From Hofstenia miamia (Eukaryota > Xenacoelomorpha > Acoela > Hofsteniidae), in the NCBI GenBank assembly GCA_900660155.1, contig CABFPE010000117.1, positions 934,516-998,515 of the forward strand: a stretch of DNA of 64,000 nt, written 5' to 3'. Shown piece after piece: positions 23,830 to 35,173 of this stretch. Both the position numbers and the translations under genes were made by a program. The notes beneath the pieces are model-generated. The model saw only the letters and a list, made by a program, of their open reading frames with translations, was not told where the DNA came from and searched no databases. How positions within the stretch are numbered: position 1 is the first letter of the stretch; the number at the start of each line of letters is the position of its first letter.

Positions 23830-24645
23830 CCCAAATAACAATTTTGGTTGTTTTTACATTGTTTATAGTTGTTTCATACTTTTGGTTGTTGCAGCAACCA
23901 CTAACATCATAATAACAACTTTAGTAAAAAATAATCAGCAAGCAGATGCTTGCAAATTTAACTCACTTTGTTAGTTTATTACTAGATCCTTATATATAAA
24001 AAAGGATTTGCAAAACCTTTTTTGAAATTTTTAATTTATGAAAAATTATAATATACCAGATTACTGAATTTTCAAAATAATATATTCATGAATATTTCGA
24101 CACCTTGATATTGACTGTTAAATATAAGTTACAATTGAGCTGAAGAGATTTTTCACAACTTAAGAAAGTACTATTTCAAAATTGTGCATAATTTTAGATT
24201 TTTAAATTTTTGTTAAATTTGGCAGATTTTTATATTCATTGTTATCATTTATATACAAGACATTCACTTAAATCTTTAACAAATGTTTGTATTGAATATG
24301 CTTGACAGTATCTCAAAGATAGTGGTCTGCCCTTTCTTGGGCTTGTGTTTGTTTAAACAGCAATGTTTGAACTGCTTAGCAGTATAAAATTTTATTTTGC
24401 ATACAAAAGTAATGCTAAAACAAGCATGTGTCAACATAAAACAATTTTGTTATGACCTCAAAATATTGCTGTTTCATGCATAAAAAACAACCAAAAAGCA
24501 ACCAAATGTGATGTTGGTGAAGGAACGTTGTTTTGACCAATGAAATGGTACCATTTCAATGTTAAAACAATGTTGTTTTTGACACATAAAACAACCACAT
24601 AACAACCCAAAACAACGTTGTTAAGACCTTAAATTGTTATCTGGG
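23830..24645. mobile_element. 816-bp MITE with TA target duplication
   Basis: The left end CCCAAATAACAATTT and the right end, read in reverse, CCCAGATAACAATTT, form a terminal inverted repeat of about 15 bases. Both ends are flanked by TA (23828-23829 and 24646-24647). Inside the left arm GGTTGTTT-type motifs recur, and inside the right arm AAACAACC and AACAACGTTGTT motifs recur. There is no coding capacity. The TA duplication suggests mobilisation by a Tc1/mariner-type or other TA-targeting transposase, but the family is not certain. Confidence 0.7.
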
Positions 24646-24768
24646 TAAGCAATAAGCAACACTTTTCAACACAAAGAGAAAATATCACATCAACAAAACC
24701 AAATAAAATTGTACATATAGACATAGATATGTTATCAAGGAACAAAGAAGGATAACAATACCTACTAG

Positions 24769-25110
24769 TGTAGAATTGAGGGAAGCTCAGACTACTACAG
24801 TGGTACTGGGGAACTTGATGATTAAACAGAAGGTTGAAAAAGCTACCATCACAGGGAGTGATCTGCATTCCAACAGAACAAGAAAAATATCAATAATTTG
24901 CCATTTTAACAAAGTAACAATAAAAATCCACCAAGGACTCACTTCCAACAACAACCAACTCACATGGCATCATGATGAAGCTATATCCATGAAGAGAACT
25001 CCAAACTCACAAAAGGTGCTACCCTATGTATCTCTAGTTGTTAATTTCTAGCTCAATTAAAAGTATTTTCATTAGTTCTTATTTCTCAGCTCATGTAATA
25101 ATAATAACTG
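24769..25110 (-). repeat. LTR-like 3' segment, minus orientation
   Basis: Read on the minus strand it ends in ATTCTACA (TGTAGAAT at 24769 on the plus strand). It shares blocks with 27744-27975 and 28300-28640: GGAAGCTCAGACTACTACAG, AGCTACCATCACAG, CCAACTCACA(T/C)(G/A)GCATCA and TTTCTAGCTCAAT. These are copies of the end of one LTR family related to the Gypsy LTR at 11655. Confidence 0.55.
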
Positions 25111-25319
25111 AATGTAATTACCATGCATTCATTTTAGCTGACAGCTTGTTATCATCACAGTGTAAGTGTTGCATCTGCTACCAACCTCTAACTGATGTTG
25201 ACTAATTCCTTTTGAATGTAATTCTGTGTTAAGTGCAGGGAGGGATGTACTGTTACTAACTGCTTTATTCTATTAATACTTGTAGTTGACTTTATCCTAA
25301 CTATATTGTAATTGAGCAC

Positions 25320-26290
25320 TGTTTAGGTGTGGGCAGAATGTAGCAGCTCTCCTGGTAGATGATCTTTCATGAGGCCTCTGGCTGACTCCAATCTCCAAAC
25401 CATCCAACAGGTAAACACTTTCATTGATGGATTCTTTGTAAAACCTCAGCTCAACAAAGTAACTTATGTGTTCCCTGTCCTAATTCAGTGCAACCCTCAA
25501 GGCTGGATATAACTGACTTAAACTCAATTTGTAATGTGTAATTTATACTTGCAACAAGGAAATGTCATTAACTGCTTAATAAATATTCAGTTAGCCATTA
25601 CCAAAAAATACTGGCTTTAATTAATCTAAATAATTAAGTAAATAATTACTTGCATCTTCCTAACTTACATTTAATTAGTAATACATGCTCAGTCTCATTA
25701 TCAGTCTATTTATAGGTCACCTACATAGTCTAATTAATATAAAGTATAATAATCTATGATTGGTTATCCAACCATTTTTTCTGAGTTGTTTGTTATTGCA
25801 TACATGTAATGTAAATAAATGAATTGATAGTCAGCTAAACAGAGGAAAACTCCTAATTGTACCCCTAACATAAATACAGTTTCATGGCTTGGATCAAGGA
25901 CCCTCGAATTGCTCCTGATGTGTGCCCTCACCACCACTAATGCATTGACCATTTAGCCTGACATGATTTAATACTAAGCAAACTAAATAAAATCTAAAGA
26001 TAAGATTTTTGAAGAATATATTTTGACAGTTCTCCAAATGATTTCACACTATTTATTGTTCCAGATCCAAAAGTACCTGTCAAATTTGAATTTCAAATCT
26101 TCTGCCAAGATGGCTGAAAAATAATGGAAGCATTATTGCCCCCATGTTTTCCCAAATTGTTTCAACAAGTAATATTTGGTAAATGTTGTTTCTTTGTTGC
26201 ATTGTACAAAATTAATGATGCTAAACTTAGATTGATTTTAATTTACAATTAATACTATTTTTAATCATAATTGAATTCAATGTTAATCTT
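25320..26290 (-). repeat. Repeat X, second minus copy
   Basis: This is a diverged copy of 22700-23640, placed between two LTR-like segments. It contains CAGCTCTCCTGG near the left edge and the GCCAAGATGGCTGAAAAATAATGG block near 26100. There is no coding signal. Confidence 0.55.
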
Positions 26291-26690
26291 CTCTGACTAA
26301 TATCTTTTGTTTTGCAGTGTTAATTGTTGGATTATGCTACATAAGGTGTTAAGTGTATGTTCAAATTGAAATGATAAATAAAAAATTCTTATTCCATACA
26401 TGTAGTCATATACCTAACTTAATTCTATCCACAATTTGGGCTGCCTGCCTGAATAAAGCATGTTGTCACCCTAAACTTAGAGGAGTAACTCCCAAATGGT
26501 TGGCAGAGACTTAATCATTCATTATAAAAAGATACATAATAATGCCTAAAATGGGTTTAGCAATAATTAATAAAGCAAAAAGCAAATGCAGTTGAGTGAG
26601 ACAAAGTTTATGTTGCGTCCTTGCTACAAGTCTCTCAAGTATTTATACAAAACAATCAAATTATTACCTGTACTTTTTTCCAATCACAAG
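26290..26690 (-). repeat. LTR-like 5' segment, minus orientation
   Basis: The segment aligns with 28660-29030: TTCC(A/T)(T)ACATGTA, CACAATTTGGGCTG, GTCACCCTA and CTCCCAAAT, then ATGCAGT and ATTATTACCTG. It is read as the first half of the same LTR family. Part of it is duplicated at 27056-27662 by an assembly error. Confidence 0.5.
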
Positions 26691-26699
26691 TTGTGTCTG

Positions 26700-27050
26700 A
26701 GGTTGTTGAGCCTTTGAGTGAAGGTATCGTAGAAGCACTCATAGAGATGGAGTCCCTTTCAGGCCACCATAGGTGTCATAAGCACATCTGTGTCAGAGGT
26801 ATGTGCATTGTCTGCACTGATCTGTGTTGTTGGGTAGACGTGGGGAAAGACGTCTTTTAGTGACCCAATGTGTGTAGCATGTCCATAAACAGAGAACAGA
26901 ACGCCAAAACTTACTGCAGTGTCATTTCTTCCAGGTCTGATACTTTGGCTCATAACATAGTGGTGATTTCAATTGTTTTGGTGACATCATAATAGCATAT
27001 AATAGTCTCCACATTATCTATCCACATGAGGTCTCCTGATGTTTGAAAAA
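26700..27050 (-). pseudogene. Partial second copy of the unrecognised 29217-30340 coding remnant
   Basis: The minus-strand translation of parts of this stretch resembles 29460-29810, for example AHTSDTDVLMTPM against AHTSDTDALLTLM and FPHVYPTTQIS against FTHFYPNTRIC. It sits beside an LTR-like repeat just as the other copy does. It is a fossil fragment, broken. Confidence 0.55.
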
Positions 27051-27054
27051 GTAT

Positions 27055-27673
27055 NCAAAATTAATGATGCTAAACTTAGATTGATTTTAATTTACAATTA
27101 ATACTATTTTTAATCATAATTGAATTCAATGTTAATCTTCTCTGACTAATATCTTTTGTTTTGCAGTGTTAATTGTTGGATTATGCTACATAAGGTGTTA
27201 AGTGTATGTTCAAATTGAAATGATAAATAAAAAATTCTTATTCCATACATGTAGTCATATACCTAACTTAATTCTATCCACAATTTGGGCTGCCTGCCTG
27301 AATAAAGCATGTTGTCACCCTAAACTTAGAGGAGTAACTCCCAAATGGTTGGCAGAGACTTAATCATTCATTATAAAAAGATACATAATAATGCCTAAAA
27401 TGGGTTTAGCAATAATTAATAAAGCAAAAAGCAAATGCAGTTGAGTGAGACAAAGTTTATGTTGCGTCCTTGCTACAAGTCTCTCAAGTATTTATACAAA
27501 ACAATCAAATTATTACCTGTACTTTTTTCCAATCACAAGTTGTGTCTGAGGTTGTTGAGCCTTTGAGTGAAGGTATCGTAGAAGCACTCATAGAGATGGA
27601 GTCCCTTTCAGGCCACCATAGGTGTCATAAGCACATCTGTGTCAGAGGTATGTGCATTGTCTATAAGAGACAG
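27055..27673. other. Assembly artefact: exact 607-bp duplicate ending in a transposase adapter scar
   Basis: After a single N at 27055, bases 27056-27662 repeat 26207-26813 without a visible difference. The copy then ends in TATAAGAGACAG (27662-27673), which equals the last 12 bases of the Tn5/Nextera mosaic end AGATGTGTATAAGAGACAG. The next 22 bases (27674-27695) repeat 27033-27054, the bases before the N. The natural reading is that the true sequence runs from 27054 directly to 27696. Confidence 0.85.
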
Positions 27674-27743
27674 CTCCTGATGTTTGAAAAAGTATTAATA
27701 CTCATGGATTTACCTGTATGATCTTGTCATGAATTTTCTTTAA

Positions 27744-27975
27744 TGTAGAATCACAGGGGAGCTCTGACTACTGCAACAGTACTGAGAAACTCAAAGGTTA
27801 AATCAAAGGTTGCAGAGGCTACCATCATAGAGAGCGACCCATATTCTAACAAAAGAAAAAAACACTGATTCAATAGAGAAAAACAGAAGCTATCAAATGA
27901 GAATATATTTCCTGCAGTGACCAATTCACACAGCATCATGCTGAAGCCATATCCAGAAGGCCATTGTAACATCCT
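27744..27975 (-). repeat. LTR-like end fragment, minus orientation
   Basis: The fragment starts TGTAGAATCACAGG on the plus strand and matches the ends at 24769 and 28300 (GGAGCTCTG(A/G)CTACT, CAGTACTG, ACCAATTCACACAGCATCA). It is truncated after about 230 bases. Confidence 0.55.
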
Positions 27976-28019
27976 CTATCAGGCATTATTACTGTTTATC
28001 CTTTGTTACTCTAACATTG

Positions 28020-28295
28020 GTTGTATACTTGCAGTTAGGGATTTACTAACTTAACACTGCTTTAGCTTTTAAGAATTTCTGTTAACTTGGCTTAACAAGA
28101 TTACTGAAATATATTGGCTTTAATAACTAGTTTAATTATTAGCAGCTTCCTAACCTAAATTTAATAATTACTACATGCTAGGTCACATTATCAGTCACAT
28201 TATAGTCAATAATTTGGATCTAAAATAATATAGATATAATTCCTAAGTTTTGGTTATCCAACCATATTTCGAATCTGTTATAATTAATACAATTA
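28020..28295 (-). repeat. Repeat X, partial minus copy
   Basis: The copy shares AGCAGCTTCCTAA, TACATGCT, AATTTGGATCTAAAA and GTTTTGGTTATCCAACCAT with 22980-23130 and 25640-25780. Confidence 0.55.
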
Positions 28296-28299
28296 GTAA

Positions 28300-29120
28300 T
28301 GTAGAATCGTGGGGGAGCTCTGGCTACTCTAGCAGTACTGGGTAACTCAAGAGTTTAGATCAAAGATGGCAAAATCTACTATAGCAGAGACCGACCTGCC
28401 TTCCAACAAAACAGTTATGTTGGTGGTTCACTGATTTCCTAACAAAAAAAGAAATTCCATTCCAAAAAGAACTCCAGCAGTGACCAACTCACACAGCATC
28501 ACGCCAAAGCCAAACCTTTGAAGCCAACCTCACTCACCAAGGTGGTAATTGTGTGTCTCAAGTAGTAATTTCTAGCTCAATAAACAATTTATCTCAGAGT
28601 TCTCTTATCTCAGCTCATGTAAATAAATAATAAATAACAGGCACATAATTGCTGTGGAATCACATTCGCCAACGGCATAGTATATTTGCAAGGTGTTAAT
28701 TTAAGTGCATGTACGAACAGATCAAATAAAAGATGTTATTTCCTACATGTAACCTTAACCTAAAGCGGCCACGATTCGGGCTGTCACTGTTAAAGAGCTA
28801 TTTGTCGCCCTAGACCCGGTGCAGTTTCCTCCCAAATTGTCGCCAGATCTTACACAATCATTATCATTAACAAAATCTTTGATCGACGAAATCTAAAAGG
28901 GGTTAATAAATAAATAATTGTAAAGATCAAATGCAGTAGAAGGAAGCCCAATTTATTGTGCACTTTGCTACATTGTCTCAAATATTTATTACAAAAATCT
29001 GTAACTTATTACCTGATTTGTTTACAATTTCAAAGCACAGTTTCCCTTGCAAAGTTAAATGAGCAATCACACGTAATTTAAATCGAGGGGCCAAAAACTA
29101 ACACTATCAAATTAACTACA
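28300..29120 (-). repeat. LTR-like repeat, minus orientation, about 820 bp
   Basis: Read on the minus strand it begins TGTAGT (29120) and ends TCTACA (28300). Internal blocks match the plus-strand Gypsy LTR at 11655-12559: CAAGGGAAA, GTAAACAAA then CAGGTAATAA, GCGACAATTTGGGAGG, GGGCGACAAATAGCTC and ATGCCGTTGGC. It is therefore a diverged relative of the same LTR family, next to coding remnant 29217-30340. Confidence 0.65.
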
Positions 29121-29216
29121 CTTGAAATTCCAAAATTGATTAAAAGAAATTGATACAAATAGGGTAGCAATGAATCAAAACAATCAAAATGTCAAAAGAC
29201 ATACCACTATTCCAGA

Positions 29217-30340
29217 GTGCCGAAAATAATAAAAATAAGGCCCCATTGCTGGTTAAACTTGCGTAGGAGCTTAACTGTGGGATCTGACAGGAGATTTTGC
29301 GTCTCCTCTATAATCTCTGCAGCTAAAATGTCGTCCCATGACTTGACTTTGGCGTACTGGGGTCACTGGGTAATTTGCATAAGAGTTTCTCTTAGTGTAA
29401 CCTCCTCACTTCTTAGGCAGAAAAACTTGATCTCTGGTAAATGGGCACTGATTGGACAGTTTCTTCTTAGGTGGTTAAGTCTCCATGTGAAGGTGTTGTA
29501 AAATCTTTCGTAAAGGTGAAGGCCTTTTAGTGCAATCATCAGCGTCAAGAGCGCATCAGTGTCAGAGGTATGGGCATCTTTGGGACAGATCCTGGTGTTA
29601 GGGTAAAAGTGAGTGAAGACCCCTCGTAATGATCCCATGAAAAGCGAGCAGTACTCGTTGACCTGCGGCAGTGTCATTTCTTTGGGGTCTGTGACCTCAG
29701 CTCGTAGCATGGTAATGATCTTGATGCGCTTTGTGACATTGTAATACTGGGTGAGAGTCTCCACATTATTGATCCACATGAGATCGCCTGATGCCTGGAA
29801 GAGGATGAGGACACGGGGGTCCAGCGTTGCGATCTTGTTGTGCACCTTGGTTAGTTGGGTAGAGATCGGTTGTCCCTTTTGAAATATGTCTTTGATAGTA
29901 AGTTTGCCATCAATGAACACGCGTTCAGGGTTTCCACCTTCAAGTAAAGTGTCTTTGGTATCCTTGTATTCCTTTGTCTGCATAGCTTTGTTGATCTTGG
30001 ACGCAGTAGAGACGTAGTTGATGGAGTCAGGTGTGCAGAGACTTTCCTTCGCCCCTTCTTGACGCGCCAGAATGGTAGGATGAGAGGAGTCATGATACAT
30101 AGTGGAGGAATGCAAAGCAGGTTGTGTTTATCCACGTGGTCTTTGATGTTATCTAGTGCGACTCTTTCCCATAATGTAGCAGTCTCAATAGTAACTGGAT
30201 AATTTATCTTAGCATCCTTAATTGAATCCCAAAACTGGCTGCAAAGTCCGCACTCATGAATCTTGGCAATTTGCGAATTTGAGATCCAAAGACAGGAGGT
30301 GGAACATTCTACGTCAAGGGCTATTTGTCACCCAGGCGAT
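29217..30340 (-). pseudogene. Unrecognised coding remnant beside an LTR-like repeat
   Basis: About 1.1 kb of minus-strand coding-like sequence in which an open stretch of some 250 residues is the longest in the window outside known families. Phrases are NPERVFIDGKLTIKDIFQKG, KVHNKIATLDPRVLILFQAS, YYNVTKRIKIITMLRAEVTD, FMGSLRGVFTHFYPNTRIC and KGLHLYERFYNTFTWRL. I recognise no motif. Its position just before an LTR-like repeat (28300-29120, same strand) and the partial second copy at 26700-27050 suggest a multicopy LTR or virus-like element. It is treated as a fossil. The beginning contains a GGGTGACAAATAGCCC motif like that of the LTRs. Confidence 0.5.
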
Positions 30341-30474
30341 TGTAGAATGTGAATTTTAACGTTTTCTCAATAATTATAAAGTTTTCTTTTTAAATTCATA
30401 AACTATTAAACAACTGCAAGTACTTTAACAATCATTGATTTGTAGAATGTTTTACAATTTATATTTAAATTAAA

Positions 30475-30640
30475 TATCCCAAAGGCAACTAATTTTTTTC
30501 AAAAAGATAAAAAAATCACCAAAAACAAAGGCAAATTATTTTTTTTGAAAAGACAAAACAAATCACCAAAGGAAAATTAAATATCCCAAAGGCAAATAAT
30601 TTTTTTCGAAAAGGCAAAACAAATCGTTAGAGTATTGTAT
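30475..30640. repeat. Short tandem repeat rich in AAGGCAAA and CAAAACAAATC
   Basis: About three imperfect units of roughly 50 bases share ATATCCCAAAGGCAA, TTTTTTTC(A/G)AAA and AAACAAATC. There is no function evident. Confidence 0.6.
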
Positions 30641-30879
30641 ATTAACCTGTGAAAAAATGTATATAGTTATTTTATCCCTAATTATATTATTATATATAAC
30701 ATGCATTCATTATCTAATATTAAACATATTTAACTTAGTTGATGAAATGTATCTCTAGAAATCTACTATTAATGAAACATGTACAACTAATTTATTCATT
30801 CTCATTGTATAGAAAATAGTATTATTAAATTTACTAAACTAGCGATTACTTTATTTTAGTCATCCTTCCCTCATGCTAA

Positions 30880-31650
30880 ATTTGAGTGTCAATTGCATGT
30901 TAAATTAATAGCTAGGTNTTTTAATTGAAATTTTGTTCTTAGCTTATGATTGCTATATATAAATCTAACATTTTCTTTAATTATTGATATTTTTTTGAGT
31001 TCTTTGATCATGTTTTCAGTATGAAGTCCTCTATATTCAATCTTAAAACAATCTACATAATTAGTTTGATTGTTTTTTGATCTTTTGTTTTTAATTAAAA
31101 TGTCTTCTAATGATTTCTTAATATGTTGATCTATGAAATTATTTGGATATTCATTCTTCTTTAATTCGATCTTAAGTTTTCCTATTTCTTGGTTAATTGT
31201 TCTATATGTTTCAGATATCTTTTTTTCATTCTTCATTTTCAGTAAGTTTGCATTAAATCTATTTTCAAAGCAAATTGCAGGTGAATTCTTTGCATTTGCG
31301 TGTAATTGAATTCTTTCAAATTCATCACCTTTCAAAATGTTCATCATTTTTTTCTCATAGTCATCTCTTTTCATTATTGCGATTCCAATACCTTTATCAT
31401 ATGGGACAGCTTTTAAGTCATTTTTCGTAAAAACTCTTGTAGTTTTTTAAATTGTTTATCATATTTTATATTCTGTGGATTGTTTACATATTTATGCATT
31501 ATTCCTGTAAGAATTGAATGAGTGTTATTGCAAAGTTGATCTTTTTTTATCAAATAACTTGCTAGATCTTCAAATTCAGTAAAAACATCAATTTTTTTGA
31601 ATTTGAATGTGATGATTTGCTTTGGACCTTTTTCTAATACTTCCAAAATG
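30880..31650 (-). mobile_element. Penelope-like element fragment with the RT core missing
   Basis: The minus strand reads in order: LEKGPKQIITFKFKKIDVF and NIKYDKQFKKLQEFL (the N-terminal conserved region of Penelope-like reverse transcriptases), then MKRDDYEKKMMNILKGDEFE (the segment after the DKG motif), then NEYPNNFIDQHIKKSLEDIL, YRGLHTENMIKELKK and RFIYSNHKLRTKF (the C-terminal linker before the GIY-YIG nuclease). The palm motifs that should lie between DDYEKK and NEYPNNF are absent, so an internal deletion removed the catalytic core. A stop at about 31412 and an ambiguous base at 30918 further break it. No terminal repeats or nuclease domain are visible. Confidence 0.7.
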
Positions 31651-32149
31651 TAATCAGGTATTACAACTTGTTTAAAATTTTTAATGGTGTTTGTTACATT
31701 AAAAACATTAATACATTGTTTATAACAAAGCCACTTTATTTTCTTAGTTTGTGATATTTTCTTTTCCTTTATAATTGACTTAGTGAAAATTCAAATACAG
31801 TTAAATATAAAAGCAATGATATCTTGATGCAGACTTCTTGATTTTAATTTTTCACATTTTGCTGTTAATTCTAGTTTTTTCAATAATTTCTTTCTTTGTT
31901 GTTTTCATTAATGATCATATGATAGATTTTTTAAATTTTTTAAAATCTTCTTTATGAAAGCATCTGTTAGATGGAATTGAAAATTGAGAGAAATTTGGAT
32001 AGATCTTTAGCTCCTTGCAAGATATAATAAAATCCAAGTCACAATATATTTTCCTTAGAGAGATATAACTTTTGAGATATTCCTTTATTTATTTGTTAAA
32101 GTGATTTGGATTTCATTTTTGGTAGATAACAATCTTTACAATTGAATAC
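31651..32149. other. No gene recognised
   Basis: AT-rich. It may hold more of the degraded Penelope-like N-terminus on the minus strand, but no motif is clear. Confidence 0.3.
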
Positions 32150-32378
32150 ATTTTTGACATTTGAACAATAGATAGCAAATTACATTATGTTAACAGTTGT
32201 CTGTAGAGAGATGCAACTATGTACACACAGCAGTATAATGGAACTTTACTGTGTTTATAGTTTGTTACATTTGACAGTTGAACAATAATCCATAGATAAA
32301 CTATGTTGACGTTACTAAAGCATGCAACTTTCAACACATAAGAATATACACAGCCCACATAATGGAATTTCACATTGA
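32150..32378. repeat. Diverged tandem repeat, two units of about 115 bp
   Basis: Units at about 32150-32262 and 32263-32378 share TTTGACA then TTGAACAATA, ACTATGTTGAC-like, GCATGCAACTT-like, ACACAGC and ATAATGGAA(C/T)TT. There is no coding signal. Confidence 0.6.
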
Positions 32379-33285
32379 TGAAAGACAACTACTCTGAAAG
32401 ATTTCATACTTTTCAGTAAACTATTTTTATAATTAAATCTCAGATATTGTCTTGAATCTTAACACTTTTTGCAATATTATCTCTAGTTAGTTTTACAGAT
32501 ATTTCTTTTAAAAACATAATCAATTTTATTTTAAAGAATTGCTGCCCAATGTTAAATTAATTATATACTTTATCATAAATAGAAGCACTATTTGCTTGTT
32601 AATGCATATTTTTAATTGTAAAGTGTTTTATACTGTGATCTATGTCTTCATTTGACTTGTTTATTAATCATCAACTACCCTGTGAAATTCATAAATTGCA
32701 AATACACATTGCATTTGTTTATTACAGCATTCCCATCCCAACATGATGATAAAGTAACACAATAGACAAATTGAATAAAGTGATATATATGGTCATTATA
32801 AGTAAAATGTAGAATAAATTACATTTTTTGTCTTGTCTTAAACATAAATGTGGGTTTTACCACATACATTTATTAAATATTAGAAATTTTGAGTTTTTGC
32901 ATAGAATAGTTTTCTGAAAATTTATTTGCTTTGATCATCATATACATTTGGCATTATATTTTTTAATGATTTATTAGGTCTTCAATTCAAACATTTGTTA
33001 TTAAGTTTTACTGAATAATATTTTACATCTTATTTTTTAAAAAAGTAAAAATTTAATTTTCAAATGCATGTAATTGTTTTATGATACTGCTGTTAAGTCA
33101 AGTTTAATGAAATATATTTCTCAATTTTGTCATGTAAGGTAAAATGAATTTGCAAATTAAATTTGCTCCAATCAAGATATTACATTTTTGTAACTTTAAA
33201 CTATTTTTTGCTTAAATTCTAACATGGTGTGATATGCTTGGACATTGTTACAATAAAAATGTCATAACTGCACCTTGTCAATAAT
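32379..33285. other. No gene seen; AT-rich
   Basis: No coding signal, no repeat shared with the rest of the window. Confidence 0.35.
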
Positions 33286-33292
33286 TACTTCA

Positions 33293-33694
33293 TTGGTTGG
33301 TACTTTTTATCAACATATGAAATCTTGAAACCAACATAGGGAACCTTGAGATCAACATAGCAAATCGTTATGACAATATGAACAAGAAATTTAGCATGAA
33401 TGAGGTATATGTATCAATTATATCAAAAGAGACATCAAAATTTAGTCTTAGCAGTTGTTTATTGAGTTGTAATCTGGACTAAATGATGAAATATTACACT
33501 TGATTTCATAACAAAACTCATATAAATATTTTAATGTATATATAAGAAAATTTTAAATGACCCATCTAATGGTATTAATCTTCATACCTCATTCATGCTA
33601 AATTTTTGTTCATATTGTCATAATGATTTGCTATGTCAATCTCAAGAGTCCCTATGTTGGTTTCAAGATTTCAGGTTGATAAAAAGTACCAACC
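33293..33694. mobile_element. 402-bp fold-back element with arms of about 112 bp
   Basis: Bases 33295-33406 (GGTTGGTACTTTTTATCAAC onward) are almost perfectly complementary to 33583-33694 (ending GTACCAACC). The spacer of about 180 bases has no coding. The flanks carry TACTTCA at 33286-33292 and 33695-33701, a likely 7-8 base target duplication with two extra T at the left. This points to a non-autonomous DNA transposon, possibly hAT-like from the duplication size, although the ends lack the usual CA-G hAT start. Confidence 0.75.
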
Positions 33695-33915
33695 TACTTC
33701 AGTTTGCTTAAAATCATAGAATTCAACACTAAAAACTTTGTCTAAAAATTTTGTGCTCAATTGAATTTTGTCAAAAACATTTCTTGTTATTCACTTTGCT
33801 CAAATCCTAAAAATAAAAATAAAACTTCATCAAAAAATTAATTTGTTCAATTTAACTTTGTCAAAATTATTTCATCACTAGATGGCATCCAATAGAATTG
33901 ATTCATATCCACATG

Positions 33916-34270
33916 AGTAGTATATATAAGGCAGACTTGGCCCCATTGGGACACCCTGAAGTTCTCGTAACACTTTGCTGATTCATGGATATTGGAAGAG
34001 TGCTTTTAGTGAGTCACTGGTTGATTTACAGACCACTAATTGGTTTTCAGTGATGTCACATACTTGACTAATGTATTTCTTTTGAAAACTGATAATTGGT
34101 TTTGTGATGATTCATGTTGGGGGCAATTTAATTGTTTTGATATAATGAGGGCTAATGTTTTTTGTTAATATACCTCATTATTGTTTTTTTCTTTGAGTTC
34201 AGATGATTGCATGTACAGTGTAATTTGGGAAAACTTTCAAAACTGCATTTTGTCTTTGTTAATATTCCTT
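33916..34270. repeat. Left terminal inverted repeat of the Polinton
   Basis: The repeat matches the reverse complement of about 44150-44565. Shared blocks are AAGGCAGACTTGGCCCCATT, GGGACACCCTGAAGTTCTCG, CACATACTTGACTAATG, TTTAATTGTTTTGATATAAT and ATTTGGGAAAACTTTCAAAA. The arms differ by several small indels. Confidence 0.9.
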
Positions 34271-35173
34271 GTTAACACAATTATCATAATTTGTATGGAA
34301 AATATGAAATGTAGAAATTAAATAAAAAGAGATCACAATCCATTCTAATAAAAATGTTTAAAATTTTTAGACATTAGTAAAAAACGCATTTTGTCTAGTT
34401 TACATGCTAAGACAAAATTCATCAATTTCCAAAATATAAAACCAAATATTTAAGTGAGTGTGGTAAGGCCTGCATTTTTAAAAACGAGACAAAACACATC
34501 TATATTATACATGCTACACTTATAATAATGGTAAATTACACTATTAAATTTTGTCTATTGTATTAGCTATTTCTGCCAATGTTAATGTGAGTTCATATAT
34601 TGTCATCAACCTCTGTCTTCATTTCCCATGCATAGATAATTTTTGTCAAGTCTTGTTCATCTGATGTCTGTTGATAATCATTCAATGCCACCAATAAAAT
34701 ATATCTAAACATTGATATAAATGTTATGCCTCCGCAAAATTAAAATGGGGAATAATTACACCATGCAAATAATAATCAAGATTTTTTTATAGACACTCTC
34801 TTTTGACATATTAAATTAACGCATAATTACTATCAAATAAATTAATTTGATATATTCACTAGCAAAAAAATACATCCCATGAAATATGCATGTGTTCCCT
34901 CCTCTCTAACATTGGTTGTTTTCTTCCCAATTCTGGTTTTCACATGCCTCGCACTTTTATCTAACTTGCATATAATGGATAATCAGAGAATCCCAAAAAC
35001 ATGCTTTTTTTGTTGGGGTAAATGCGTCCAACATTCTTTCTTCTTAATGTGTTATTCAATCATGGGAATTCATCAATGTGATAGTATTTTCCATTGTTAG
35101 TTAATCATCACAAATGTTGGCTAAAAAACAATGTTAATTTAAAATGGAGTTAATATAATTTTACCTTCAAGAA

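Noticed and set aside
26621-27721. Two identical plus-strand frames starting at 26621 and 27470 as a gene duplication
   Set aside because: The second is the assembly duplicate that ends in the adapter scar, and the frames are antisense to the coding remnant.
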